From Turnera subulata (lineage: Eukaryota; Streptophyta; Magnoliopsida; Malpighiales; Passifloraceae), in the NCBI GenBank assembly GCA_028386065.3, contig JAKUCV010004442.1, positions 1 to 64,000 of the forward strand: a stretch of DNA of 64,000 bases, given 5' to 3'. The notes beneath the pieces were generated by a model, which was given only the letters and a program-made list of their open reading frames with translations, did not search any database and had not been told where the DNA came from. Position numbers and translations under genes: made by a program. Below are positions 32,211-42,879 of this stretch, in pieces; position 1 is the stretch's first letter, and each line of letters opens with the position of its first letter.

Positions 32211-34365
32211 TTAAACATACTTTAATCTACAAACAGGGCCCTTCCATGTTTTTAAACTATCAGAACATAGGATTACTGCAGGGAGATCATACGGGAACCC
32301 CGGATTATTTGCCTTAATCCATGATAAAGTTCTTAGCCATATAAGCTCCAATACTTTTCCCCAATCCAGCTCTGTTGCCTCAAAAATCTTTTTGTTTCTA
32401 GCCAACCAAATGGTCCACACAACATGGAAGAAGATAGCCATCCACGCCGCCCTTGCGTTACCAAAAATACTCAGGCCCATCCAATCTGCAAAAAAATCCT
32501 CAATACACTTTGGAGTGCACCAAACCACTCCCCACCACTTGCATAATTTACTCCAAATGCACCAGACAGGCCTACAGTGAATGAACAGGTGGTCCCTTGA
32601 TTCTATTTCCATATTACACAAAGAACAAAGAGCCTGTTCTCCGTTGATGAGATGACGATGGAGTAAAGTAGATCTAACTGCAACTCCATTATGTAGAACC
32701 AACCACATAAAACATTCTAATTTTGGAGGCGCACACCCAAACCACACCCAAGGCTTAGCGTTAGCAGATATCCCTTCTTGATGAAGCAGTCTATACCCGG
32801 ACTTCACAGAGTACCCGCCATCAGCACTTTCAGTCCAAACCCACTTATCCTCCTTACCATCTAATAAACTGATGTTAGCGGTTTTCCTCTTCAACTCTTC
32901 CAACTCGCCCACTTCCCATGCAAATAAAATTCTTCTCCACTGTAACTCTAATTCCCACCTTCCATTAACTCTCTTAAATACCTCATTAACTGTACTATTT
33001 TTGTTAAGAGAGATATCAAAGAGTCGAGGGAAGGATACCATTAAAGGTACATCCCCTATCCATTTATCTACCCAAACTTTGCACCCAGCTCCATTCCCCA
33101 CTAGAATCTGAACTTTGTCTTTCATCATTTCCCCATCACCCACTGGTTCTTCACTTGACTTCACAATATTCCACCATAGCCGAGAAGATGCACTCTCATG
33201 AAACATTGGCCATGAAGATGCAGAGTAAGACAGATAATTATCTCTTACCACTTCATACCATATAGGGTTTTCCACAGCTGACGGCACTACAGAAATATAC
33301 CTCCACATCCACTTAAACAAAAGACATCTGTTTTTGCGCAGTAAATTTTCAATCCCCAAACCTCCTTTCTCTTTTGGTTTAGCAATCCTATCCCAAGCCA
33401 CCATACACATTTTCCTCTTTTCCCCACATCCTCCCCATAAAAAATTCCTTTGAATACTTACAATCTTTTTTGCAGCACCAATAGGAATTTTAAAAAGGGA
33501 GAGGTAATATATAGGCAAATTGTTCAAAACTGCCCGAATAAGTGTAACTCTTCCACCAAGTGACAAAAATTTCCCCTTCCAGCTTGCTAGCCTGCTCCTT
33601 ATGCGTGAAATCACAGGATCCCATAACATCATGGGAAAATGCTCTGCTTTGCTTAACAACATCCCAGCCAGTTCATTGGTCCTTTGATCCAAAATATTAA
33701 CTCCCACAATGCTACTTTTGTGGAAATTAATACTAAGGCCTGATAACACCTCAAAACATCTTAAACATCTCTTCAAGTTAAGCAAAGACTCCATATCATC
33801 CGGGGAGAAGAAGAGGGTATCATCTGCGAACTGGAGTAAATTAGGTACATTCTGGCAACAGCTTGGCTTCCTAATTAATCCTTCTTCCACTGCTTGGTTC
33901 ACCAAAACAGCTAGCCCCTCTACAACAATATTAAATAAAAAAGGAGATAAAGGATCTCCTTGTTTTAATCCTCTAAAGGTTGTAAATTCATCAGACGGAC
34001 AACCATTAACCAAGACTGTCATTTTTGCATGGCTAATGCAGCCCCATATCCATTGCCGCCACCTGTTACTGAAACCCATAGCCTCCAATAATTCCAACAA
34101 ACAATCCCAAGAAACTGAGTCGTAAGCCTTTCTAAAATCAATCTTCCACAACACAGCCTTTTCTCTTTTCTTTTTTAATTGATACACCACCTCTGAAGCA
34201 GACAAGGCACAATCCAAAGTCGATTTTCCTTCAATAAAAGCAAACTGATTCCTGCTGATCACACTATTCATAACCGACTTCAGTCTTCTTGCAAGCATTT
34301 TTGCCACAATTTTGTATATGCCATGTACAAGACATATTGGTCTGTAATCATCAAAACTTTCTCCA
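32211..34365 (-). pseudogene. LINE reverse transcriptase and zf-RVT, uninterrupted
   Basis: More than 700 codons without a stop. RT motifs are SFDDYRPICLVHGIYKIVAK, FAFIEGKSTLDCAL, LWKIDFRKAYDSVSW, FRGLKQGDPLSPFLF and the catalytic LLQFADDTLFF near 33805. The zf-RVT region (SVKSGYRLL, PPKLECFMWLVLHNGVAVR, CSLCNMEIESRDHLFIHC) follows, ending GPVCRLKYV at 32211. The endonuclease domain is absent. The frame runs on upstream to 34712, but that part is the antisense of the inverted ORF1 segment and is not protein sequence of the LINE. The long open frame suggests recent insertion. Confidence 0.85.
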
Positions 34366-34797
34366 ATGAAACAGCGAGGGTCAACGGCGAGGGAGAGCAA
34401 TGGCAAGGGAGGGGAAAGGGTGATACAGCATACTGGGAAGCCAACTTTTTTCTCCAGATGGTCAAGAGAGCGAGTGCAGAGGGCGTTGGAGGATTCAAGA
34501 GCGGTGAGTGTGTTTGTGGAAAACCTTCCATCGGGTTGGTTGGCCTCTGATGTTTTTAAGGAGATGTCGTCCATTGGGCTGGTACTAGATGTTTTCATTC
34601 CCGGAAAGCTTACGTGGGATGGTATCAGATTTTGTTTTGTGAGGTTTGAGTACTGTGGTGCAGCAAGTGAGCTGGTGGGAAAGATTAACGGCTTAAAAAG
34701 GATAAATGGCATGCTTAAAGCAAGTATGGCTAAGAGTAGGGGCGGTGGCCAAATAAAGGGAATTGTGAAGACTTCTCAGAAGGTTTGGAGAAAGATG
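34366..34797 (+). pseudogene. LINE ORF1 RRM fragment (inverted segment)
   Basis: Plus-strand reading gives RALEDSRAVSVFVENLPSGW, then SSIGLVLDVFIPGKLTWDG, then FCFVRFEYCGAASELVGKING: a single RRM of the plant L1 ORF1 type. It is followed by KSRGGGQIKGIVKTSQKVWRK and then, without a break, by RT sequence DDYRPICLVHG. The ORF1 C-terminus, endonuclease and RT start are skipped. The junction may come from a spliced or template-switched RNA. Confidence 0.8.
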
Positions 34798-35304
34798 GAT
34801 GATTACAGACCAATATGTCTTGTACATGGCATATACAAAATTGTGGCAAAAATGCTTGCAAGAAGACTGAAGTCGGTTATGAATAGTGTGACCATAACGA
34901 GCATATGTAACTCACTCAGGAAACTAACAGAACCAAACTCACTTGAATATGGAAGAGAACAAAACGATTTCTCCACACTTACATTATATTTCTACATCAA
35001 ATTTAAACACACCAAAAGGTGCAGTCCACTAACATGGGTACTTGTGCAGACACACAGAATTCTGAAAACACAAAGAGTAAGCATGTTACTAAACAAGCAT
35101 GCTCACCTAACCTGACACTAAACAGGGAATAACTTGGTAACACACAAAAGCATAGCAAATAACAAACAACAATTATTCTCAAACTTCCCTTCACCAATCT
35201 TGTTTCTCTTCCTCCTTTGGTGGGGGCATCCGTAAACCAGACTGTCCATTCTTCCAAGCTGACCAATGGAGTCAGAATTGAGGCAGCTTGATCACATTCT
35301 AACA

Positions 35305-36075
35305 CCATTGACAAGAAGAACTTGGATATTCCTTCCCCGGAGCTACTTGGGCTACCTTCAATGAATCTGCATCAATCGTGACGACCATTCCATCACTAGC
35401 AATAGCATAAAATTTACCATGAATGTACGTAAGATGATTGGTAAACCTAGCACCAGTGATGGTCTCGTCTGAATTAATGATGGTACATTTGTCATCTCCA
35501 ATCCTCCAAACACCCATTTTACCGCCATAAAATTCATTTCCCAAGACTGTAAGAAGGCCATGATCTGAAGCAACAACAAGATTAACGGAACTCCACCAGC
35601 TGCCAAACCAAAGAGAATAATTCTAATTCCACATGCGATTATCCTTCCATATCTCAATTACTTTGAAGTCCAATAAATTGATGACTTTGGGAAACCCACA
35701 AGCTCCATCCCCAATCCCACCACCTTCAAACATCATGGAGGGGCGAGGTGCTAAAAGTCGGCAAATGGTGTTGCCCTTCAGTTCTGAAGGATCAGACTTC
35801 ACAATCCAGGGAGGAGTAGTGGTGTCGGAAAGGGCTTGGATGGAGTAGATAGTTGAGGTCTCATGGCTGATAAGATGGCCATCCGGAGAATTATCTGGGT
35901 CGGGATAAATTGGGTAGGGAAGATTGAGAATTTGGTGGGCAAGAGGGGAGTAGAAGATCGCCATGAGCGGCAAAACGGCCCGGATCCGGATAGTGTGAAG
36001 ACGGCTGCTTCTGAGGTATTTCCCAAGAAGCTCTGTTGGAAAATCAGACCAACAACGCAGTGAAGGTGAATCCAT
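35305..36075 (-). pseudogene. F-box/DUF295 gene, N-terminal piece (split by copia)
   Basis: Starts MDSPSLRCWSDFPTELLGKYL at 36075 with an F-box. A shift replaces the end of the F-box (RAVLPLMAIFYS in place of RAVCRSWRSST). Next come STIYSIQALSDTTTPPWIV, FPKVINLLDFKVIEIWKD and, after a stop near 35623, MGVWRIGDDK and YIHGKFYAIASDGMVVTID. The frame reaches the copia at SSSCQW, where the duplicated CCATT lies. It continues at 26934 with HVLDSLGNIF. Paralogues at 8681-9604 and 55791-56972 show the same order uninterrupted. Confidence 0.85.
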
Positions 36076-37086
36076 TGAGAATGTTTCTATGCTTCTTAAC
36101 TCAAGAAAATGAAAAGTGAAGGGATACTAGGAGTGCAGGATATATGGCAGAGGAGAAGAGTTGAAGACATGATAGGGGAGTGGAGGGAATTAATTATATA
36201 GAATGATAAAATATACTACTATATACGACCAAGAGTGATTCAAGTAGTTCATAGGAATAAATTGAGAATTATACATTCATTTACGATTTTATATTTTTAT
36301 AAAAGAAAGGAAAAGACGCTTGGGAGATTGCATACAAAGTTCTTGAAAAACTTTAAGAATTTACTACTATCATGCTTTACATTAATTAAAAGTTTGAAGT
36401 TGAAAAATTGGATGATTAATTGAGTGGACGCTTGCTTTCTGCTGGAATTTGATTTCCCGGAGTCCAAGGCTAAGTTCTTACTCCTTATTGGTGGGAGTTC
36501 GCAGCCTATCAATCAATGTAGTCAAATCCCTCGCAGCCTTCCCAATCTAATAAATCCGCAACTGTACTTTGGTAAGCATTGCAAGTTGTTTGTCGAGAAG
36601 GATGATCAATTAATTGCACGAGAAAGTCATCGAGCTACTTCATGCTAGCTCGTCCGGTGGTCACTCTGGCGGTGTACAAGCTTAATTAGTTCCTGATTAA
36701 ACATTAAACAACGGGCTATCTACTTTGGTCAGTGTGTCAACTGCTTTTGTTAATATTAATGTATTATAGTGTGCCTGAATTTTCTGACTTATCTTAGACT
36801 GAACTTAGAATAAGATCAAGAAGCCAGCAGGAAGAAAAAATAGTAGCAATTCAGAAGATTCCCACAATAACCTAGCTAACAAATATACCATTAATAATCC
36901 CCTCAAGACCATAAAACTGTAAAAAGTTTCAAAGTCTATGGCATCTACATATAAGAAGTTGAATCTGCCAATTTCTGATAGAGTACTTTCAGCGATGTCT
37001 TTTAAGTCTTTAGTGTTGGCTTTTTGTCCATGTTGGTGCAACCCAAACAAGGAGCCTTAAAAAATAATTTTTGGTTTTATACCAGT
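36076..37086. other. upstream region of the split F-box gene
   Basis: No confident gene. Parts of 36120-36500 resemble 52150-52850 (shared AAAGTTCTTGAAA-CTTTAAGAA and GATTAATTGAGTGGACGC), so this is a duplicated F-box upstream region. An 81-codon minus-strand frame at 36805-37050 has no recognised domain. Confidence 0.5.
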
Positions 37087-37948
37087 TGTTGGCTTTGATC
37101 TTCAAATTCTTCAGATTAAGCAAAAGAACATCGATGTTGCGTCAATAACATCGATGTTTTGATGATTCGGAAACTTCAAATATTGGGCAGAACTGATAAA
37201 ACATCGATGTTTGAATCAAAACATCGATGTTGCTACAGTGAAATTCTGGAAATTCCAGAATTCTGCAGAAACGCAAAAAACTGGTTTTCTTGGTTACTTT
37301 TCAATTTGTTTTCTCTCAATTCACTCAATCTTTTGGCTTGTACACTTAATGAACAAACTAACAAACACTTTGTGAAGTGAAACACACTCAATGCACTCTT
37401 ATTTCACTTGTAGAATTCAAATTACAATACTCAAAACATAGGCAGAAAATCAACTTACAGAAACCAAGACTGACTTTCTTGGTTACTGTTCCATTGATTT
37501 TCTCTCTAATCTCTCACAATCTTTTGTTTTTAAACACTCTGAACATTTCAGAGTAACAATGAAGTGAAACACCAACGTTTTCTAACTTGATTTCACTTGA
37601 ATACAACTGATTACAAGACTCAATTTATAGGCAGAAAACCAGCCTATTACACAACCAATCCAACTCAGCTGACCCTACTACTTTAAGTAGTGGGTTTGCT
37701 TTTCCTAATCTGATCATAACAACACATCAAATACAGTAAAAGACACTTACCAACCAGACAAAACACATTATCCAACATGATAATGTTGGTTACAATAATC
37801 AAATAAAGACACTCTATACCTAACAACTTTAATTAAAGAAACCATATCTTGATCACATCATCAGCTCCACTAACTTATTAATCACACCCCACTAACACTC
37901 CACTAACATCATGATCACAATAACATCAGCTTGGTCATACAATCAACA
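37087..37948 (-). repeat. LTR of a third copia-like element, left of the gap
   Basis: Starts TGTTGGCTTTGATC and ends ATACAATCAACA (862 bp). The start and the palindrome pairs near it resemble the copia 1 LTR. Its last 400 bases recur at 38845-39237 across the N run. Orientation is inferred from the palindrome position. Confidence 0.75.
37128..37230. repeat. paired ACATCGATGT palindromes, third element
   Basis: Four palindromes starting at 37128, 37148, 37201 and 37221: two pairs, each with exactly 20 bp between starts. Confidence 0.95.
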
Positions 37949-37949
37949 A

Positions 37950-38844
37950 NNNNNNNNNNNNNNNNNNNNNNNNNNNNNNNNNNNNNNNNNNNNNNNNNNN
38001 NNNNNNNNNNNNNNNNNNNNNNNNNNNNNNNNNNNNNNNNNNNNNNNNNNNNNNNNNNNNNNNNNNNNNNNNNNNNNNNNNNNNNNNNNNNNNNNNNNNN
38101 NNNNNNNNNNNNNNNNNNNNNNNNNNNNNNNNNNNNNNNNNNNNNNNNNNNNNNNNNNNNNNNNNNNNNNNNNNNNNNNNNNNNNNNNNNNNNNNNNNNN
38201 NNNNNNNNNNNNNNNNNNNNNNNNNNNNNNNNNNNNNNNNNNNNNNNNNNNNNNNNNNNNNNNNNNNNNNNNNNNNNNNNNNNNNNNNNNNNNNNNNNNN
38301 NNNNNNNNNNNNNNNNNNNNNNNNNNNNNNNNNNNNNNNNNNNNNNNNNNNNNNNNNNNNNNNNNNNNNNNNNNNNNNNNNNNNNNNNNNNNNNNNNNNN
38401 NNNNNNNNNNNNNNNNNNNNNNNNNNNNNNNNNNNNNNNNNNNNNNNNNNNNNNNNNNNNNNNNNNNNNNNNNNNNNNNNNNNNNNNNNNNNNNNNNNNN
38501 NNNNNNNNNNNNNNNNNNNNNNNNNNNNNNNNNNNNNNNNNNNNNNNNNNNNNNNNNNNNNNNNNNNNNNNNNNNNNNNNNNNNNNNNNNNNNNNNNNNN
38601 NNNNNNNNNNNNNNNNNNNNNNNNNNNNNNNNNNNNNNNNNNNNNNNNNNNNNNNNNNNNNNNNNNNNNNNNNNNNNNNNNNNNNNNNNNNNNNNNNNNN
38701 NNNNNNNNNNNNNNNNNNNNNNNNNNNNNNNNNNNNNNNNNNNNNNNNNNNNNNNNNNNNNNNNNNNNNNNNNNNNNNNNNNNNNNNNNNNNNNNNNNNN
38801 NNNNNNNNNNNNNNNNNNNNNNNNNNNNNNNNNNNNNNNNNNNN
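37950..38844. other. assembly gap (895 N)
   Basis: Run of N between two copies of one LTR. The element's internal region is probably hidden here and the true length is unknown. Reading frames through the N run are meaningless. Confidence 1.
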
Positions 38845-39237
38845 ATTTCAGAGTAACAATGAAGTGAAACACCAACGTTTTCTAACTTGATTTCACTTGA
38901 ATACAACTGATTACAAGACTCAATTTATAGGCAGAAAACCAGCCTATTACACAACCAATCCAACTCAGCTGACCCTACTACTTTAAGTAGTGGGTTTGCT
39001 TTTCCTAATCTGATCATAACAACACATCAAATACAGTAAAAGACACATACCAACCAGACAAAACACATTATCCAACATGATAATGTTGGTTACAATAATC
39101 AAATAAAGACACTCTATACCTAACAACTTTAATTAAAGAAACCATATCTTGATCACATCATCAGCTCCACTAACTTATTAATCACACTCCACTAACATCA
39201 TGATCACACTAACATCAGCTTGGTCATACAATCAACA
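38845..39237 (-). repeat. second LTR of the gap element (partial)
   Basis: Nearly identical to 37546-37948 and ends ATACAATCAACA. Its first part is lost in the gap. No clear 5 bp TSD is seen between CCAGT before 37087 and TTTAG after 39237. Confidence 0.75.
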
Positions 39238-39509
39238 TTTAGTTGGTAGTTGTGTCTCCAGTCAAGCAAAAGAAAAGTTCCATGTCTTCAAAACAATCAA
39301 TATACAGAAACTAGTCATTAATAAGTATGAAGACTCCATAGTAAAGGTAACATGATCAGGCAGAGGAACAAATCCTAACGCAAGTAATTTAAATTTTTGT
39401 CATAACTTGACTAAACCAGCTCACATAGAGACACATATATTTAAGTGCTGCGACCAGTCCAGAAACTGATTATTGTCCTAAACCCTCAACAAAAGTCACC
39501 AAACTTACA
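39238..39509. other. intergenic
   Basis: No gene or repeat recognised. Confidence 0.35.
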
Positions 39510-39690
39510 TCAATGAAGCCAAGTGGGTCAAATGCTGCGACAACCAGGTTGGTCGCACAATGTAGTGGTATGAATTCTCCACCTCATTAATCGCAACATC
39601 AGAGGAAGCAGGTTGACCACAATCAGGCGAGAAAGCATCCAATAAAACCCACGTAATCCCTGGCAAGAAATTCACCTGGCCAAATTCCCC
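39510..39690 (-). pseudogene. F-box/DUF295 C-terminal scrap
   Basis: The plus strand reads AAATGCTGCGACAACCAGG...GGTCGCACA...ATTCTCCACCTCATTAATCGCAAC. This matches 55850-55935 at the C-terminus of the intact minus-strand F-box gene (region YEVENGHTSELCDQCGCSQHLW). Only this part survives. The rest of the gene may have been removed by the LINE/copia block that follows, since F-box upstream-like sequence reappears after 52130. Confidence 0.65.
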
Positions 39691-39704
39691 ATTATGCTAG
39701 TAGA

Positions 39705-39934
39705 CAGGACGGATTTAGGGGGGGCCAACAGCGGCCATGACCTCTATTAAGTTATATTTTTCAGTACTTTGCCATGTAAGTACAATTTGTTTGATAGTAA
39801 ATTGTTGTAGTGGGCCCATCAAGATCAATGGTTTGACTATGCAACCTTAGTTTTTTAAACATTTTCTTATTTTTTTCTTACCTCTGGCCCATTCAGCAAA
39901 TTTTTCGGTTGGCCACCCCAAACTTCCGCCCCTG
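39705..39934. mobile_element. hAT-like MITE
   Basis: 230 bp. Terminal inverted repeats are CAGGACGGATTTAGGGGGGG at the left and the complement of CAGGGGCGGAAGTTTGGGG at the right. The flanking 8 bp duplication CTAGTAGA/CTCGTAGA (39697-39704 and 39935-39942) has one mismatch. An 8 bp TSD and CAGGG-type ends are typical of hAT elements. Noncoding. Confidence 0.8.
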
Positions 39935-39944
39935 CTCGTAGAAT

Positions 39945-40140
39945 CAACTAGGCCCGCACCGAGTCCAATTAGGCCATACAAATTGGGTCGAGAAGGGCCC
40001 AAACACCACCCAAGCTAAATTAGGCCCATAGTGGTTGGCACGAGACGGGTCCTATTAGGCCCAAATGGGTTGGGTTCATCTTGGCCATAAGGCCCATGTG
40101 GCTGGACTAAGCAGGGCCCAATTAAGCCAACATATGATGG
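39945..40140. repeat. degenerate GGCCCA/TGGGCC-rich repeat
   Basis: About ten GGCCC or GGGCC cores within 200 bases, spaced irregularly (for example AATTAGGCCCATA, CTATTAGGCCCAAAT). No coding potential. It could be a decayed minisatellite. Confidence 0.55.
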
Positions 40141-40837
40141 GTCGGGATGGATTAGTGGAGTGGAGGAATATCGGAATATACAAAGGAGCAAAGTCGATGA
40201 AATTAGTATTTTTAAAAAAATTAAGTGTGACAGTTATAAAACTAAAATATTTAGATAATTGAATTAGAAAATTAATATATGGGTTCATAGATATCCATTA
40301 CCAAACTCAAATAAACCCACAATTTTATGGGGCAAATGGATAAAATACCCAATTAGAACCATATAAATTTACACTGACCCATTTATATGCATTATACTAA
40401 ATGGGTTACCCATTCAGTACCCATATTACCTCCTCTAGCTATACCTAAAAAACTTAAATTTTCTCCAACCATAGTCCCCTCCTCTCTTCCAAGCCAATCA
40501 ATTAGGGGCCAAAATCTTTTCGAGCCTCTGACTGATGGTGGCTCACGCCTAGGGGTTGCAAAAATCCGCACTGACGCGGGGATCCGCGAGGATTCTCCAC
40601 CATGGGGACGGAGATGTGCACGATTATTGACTCGTGGGGATGAGGATGGGGAAGATTTTCAACCCGAGACTAATTTGGGGATGGGATGGGGATCATAGTA
40701 CCCACCCCTGCGAGGACCCGGAAAAATATAAAATAACATTTTTACCCTTTTAGTTACTCCATATACAAATATATATACTTTAAGATTGAACTTTTACCTA
40801 TTTTATTCAAATATAAAACAAAAAAAGGTAAAAGAAT
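40141..40837. other. intergenic with a GC-rich noncoding repeat
   Basis: AT-rich except for 40545-40715, which resembles a common plant noncoding repeat (GGGGATCCGCGAGG, GTACCCACCCCTGCG). No convincing gene. Confidence 0.4.
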
Positions 40838-41125
40838 AATATTATATAGACCACAGGTTCACATCAATTTCCTTTATCATGTTGGTTGGATTTGTATTTT
40901 TAGTGGTAATATGTAGTATTAGATAGTAATATGTACTTTGTATTGACACTAGCATTAATATGTATTTTGTAACTCCTTGGAAAAAGGATAATATTATATA
41001 GACCACAGGTTCACATCAATTTCCTTTATCATGTTGGTTGGATTTGTATTTTTGGTGGTAATATGTAGTATTAGAAAGTAATATGTACTTTGTATTGACA
41101 TTAGCATTAATATGTATTTTGTAAC
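40838..41125. repeat. 135-150 bp direct tandem duplication
   Basis: TATAGACCACAGGTTCACAT...GCATTAATATGTATTTTGTAAC occurs at about 40838-40972 and again at 40989-41125 with a few differences. The second copy ends exactly where LINE sequence begins. Confidence 0.85.
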
Positions 41126-42839
41126 ACTAGCAAAACCATCTATCCCACCGCTGCGAAGCACCTCTTGTGCATCCTCAAACTCGACCTTCGTTTCAGTAAG
41201 GATAACAAGACTTGGTCTGTGGGTAAACATCAAGTCCTGAAACGCCCTACGAAATTTATCACAACCAGCCCCTTAGCAATTCCAAGCAATAATTTTATGA
41301 CTTAAATCCATAAAAACAAGGAAAAAAGGAAGAGTATCAAACAATGGCAACAAATTAGACAATCATGTCAGTGACCACATCCCTCATGACATGGTCCCCA
41401 ACATCCTCTGTCATAATGTCATCATGACAAGAGACCGTAGCCCCCTCCACAGTTTATTGGTATCGAGGCATCACTATGCCCCTGACCTCTCAAATAAAAA
41501 ACAACATCCAAACTAGTTGCTGGGGTTGGGTCTCTAGTATCAGAAGCTCCGACCTCACCCATACTTGATGCAACTACGTTCACATACTCACAGCCCCTCT
41601 ATTGTACCTGAAAGGACGTCAGAACCAGGACTTCAGGGAGAAGCACTGCCTTCCACTTAGGATCAGTAAGAGCTTCCTTGTTTCCACGATTAGAATTACC
41701 CTTCTTTGCCTTGGGAGCCTTTCGTGGAGCATCAACAGTGGCATTTAATAAACCTTCACCTGATAAGACATACCATGAAATACCCCTAGGCCGTTTAGAC
41801 AGCAACAATTCCTTCTCCATCACAGCGGCGACGAGGGGCCAAAGAACACACTCTTTTGCTTAAGCTTAGACCTTTCTAGATCCTGATTAACAACCGAAGG
41901 GGCCTGCTTATTCAGAGGTCCCACCTTAACAGCCTCAACCGTCCTTGAAGAAGGTACAGTAGCAGAGCCCGTGTGACCGAGAGAAACACCACTAGCGAAC
42001 ACCTTTGATGGACCACTTGTAATATCACTCAAGGCATCAAAACGGGAGCCTAACCCAGTGGTTTGTTGCATCTCCTTTCTCCCTGCTTGTCTACCTTTTC
42101 CCGCTTTCTCTGCTGGGGCCTCTGTCTAGGAGGTACCATAATCCACGGGCCATAACTAGAAGATGGGCCATCACCAGAACTGGAAGAAACCGTCGGAGCA
42201 GACTACACCTCAGGTGTAACCGAAGTTGCAGTACGCCAGTCGTCGTCGACTCAGACCCCGGACTTGTGGCTTGCAGCGGAACCCATGCTGGACAAGTGGC
42301 CAAAGAATGAATTGGACAATCACAACCAAAACATACTTGAGGCAAGTTCTCGTACAGGACCGGATACCAAATCCCATCAACACTAGTTTCTGTTTGGAGA
42401 GGCTGGGACAAGTCCAACTCTATAGCGGCTTTGGCAAACTTGCCACGTTTAGTCTTCTGAGTGGAATAATCAACTCTAACAAGCTTGACAATCCTATTAC
42501 ACACCTCCCGTAAGATGGCCAGTTGGTATAATTCAATTGACAGCCCTATGACTCACACCCAAGCCACAACAGACGTTATCTTATAGGTTGCGGGTTCAAA
42601 GTTTGGCTGCCATGGCTCCACAGTCAAATAATGTTCCAATATCACCCAAGGTCCCCCTATTAGGGCATGAATATAATTAGAGCGATCCGCTAGTTTAACC
42701 AAATAATAGTTAATATCAAGAACAATTACCCTGAAACCACCTCTCAAACTCCACAGCCTCTGCAAATGATTACAGAGAAGTTTATAAACCAAAGGTCTGG
42801 CCCACAACTTGACAATCACCGCATCAGCCCACTGTTGGT
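41126..42839 (-). pseudogene. LINE ORF1 (DUF4283 and zinc knuckle) and endonuclease start
   Basis: Minus-strand L1 piece. ORF1: WADAVIVKLWARPLVYKLL near 42820, WVILEHYLTVEPWQPNF near 42600 (DUF4283), then VRVDYSTQKTKRGKFAKAA, GIWYPVLYENLPQVCFGC and a knuckle CFGCDCPIHSLATC near 42330. A low-complexity tail follows. ORF2 begins KIIAWNC near 41300 and reads MFTHRPSLVILTETKVEFED to about 41127, where it stops: the LINE is truncated inside the endonuclease at its 3' side. The missing ORF1 N-terminus lies beyond copia 2 at 51784-52060. Frameshifts are present. Confidence 0.8.
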
Positions 42840-42844
42840 GAATT

Positions 42845-42858
42845 TGTAAGTAACCGGG
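42845..42858 (-). repeat. 14-base remnant of a third LTR
   Basis: TGTAAGTAACCGGG equals the terminus of the two full LTRs and touches the TSD GAATT. It then switches to leader sequence (CCGACAATCGG) that matches 49553 onward. Possible breakpoint microhomology is GGCC/GGG. Confidence 0.75.
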
Positions 42859-42879
42859 CCGACAATCGGCAAAACAAGA

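Larger units (their letters stand above)
32077..34891 (-). mobile_element. 5'-inverted (twin-primed) L1 LINE inside the copia LTR
   Basis: The poly(A) tail is the T run 32077-32090. In minus sense the 3' part (34365 to 32091) encodes RT and zf-RVT. The 5' part (34366-34891) is inverted and reads in plus sense as ORF1 followed by RT N-terminal sequence. Residues DDYRPICLVHGIYKI...VMNSV occur in both parts, giving a perfect 94 bp inverted repeat (34259-34352 and 34798-34891). This is the structure expected from twin priming. The inverted part also lacks all sequence between ORF1 and the RT. Confidence 0.88.
26935..35304 (-). mobile_element. Ty1/copia element 1 inserted in an F-box gene
   Basis: LTRs TGTTAGAATG...AAGCCAACA (minus sense) with a perfect 5 bp TSD CCATT at 26930-26934 and 35305-35309. 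The order on the minus strand is LTR, PBS-like site, gag, protease, integrase, RT, RNase H, polypurine tract, LTR, the copia order. The LTRs differ at few positions where they overlap and pol is open over long stretches, so insertion looks recent. The upstream LTR was later hit by a LINE (32077-34891). Confidence 0.92.
31867..35304 (-). repeat. copia 1 5' LTR, interrupted by a LINE
   Basis: LTR pieces at 31867-32076 and about 34904-35304. Compared with the LTR at 26935-27813, roughly 257 bases (equivalent to 27157-27413) are missing at the LINE site, with about 12 unexplained bases at the right junction. This indicates a target-site deletion during or after LINE insertion. Confidence 0.8.

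Noticed and set aside
34366..34712. N-terminal 115 codons of the 833-codon minus-strand LINE frame
   Set aside because: This part is the antisense of the inverted ORF1 segment; only the portion below 34365 is LINE protein sequence.
36805..37050. 81-codon minus-strand frame with hydrophobic C-terminus
   Set aside because: No recognisable family, no supporting signals; could be chance in AT-rich DNA.
37911..38906. Four open frames of over 300 codons
   Set aside because: They run through the N gap and are artefacts.
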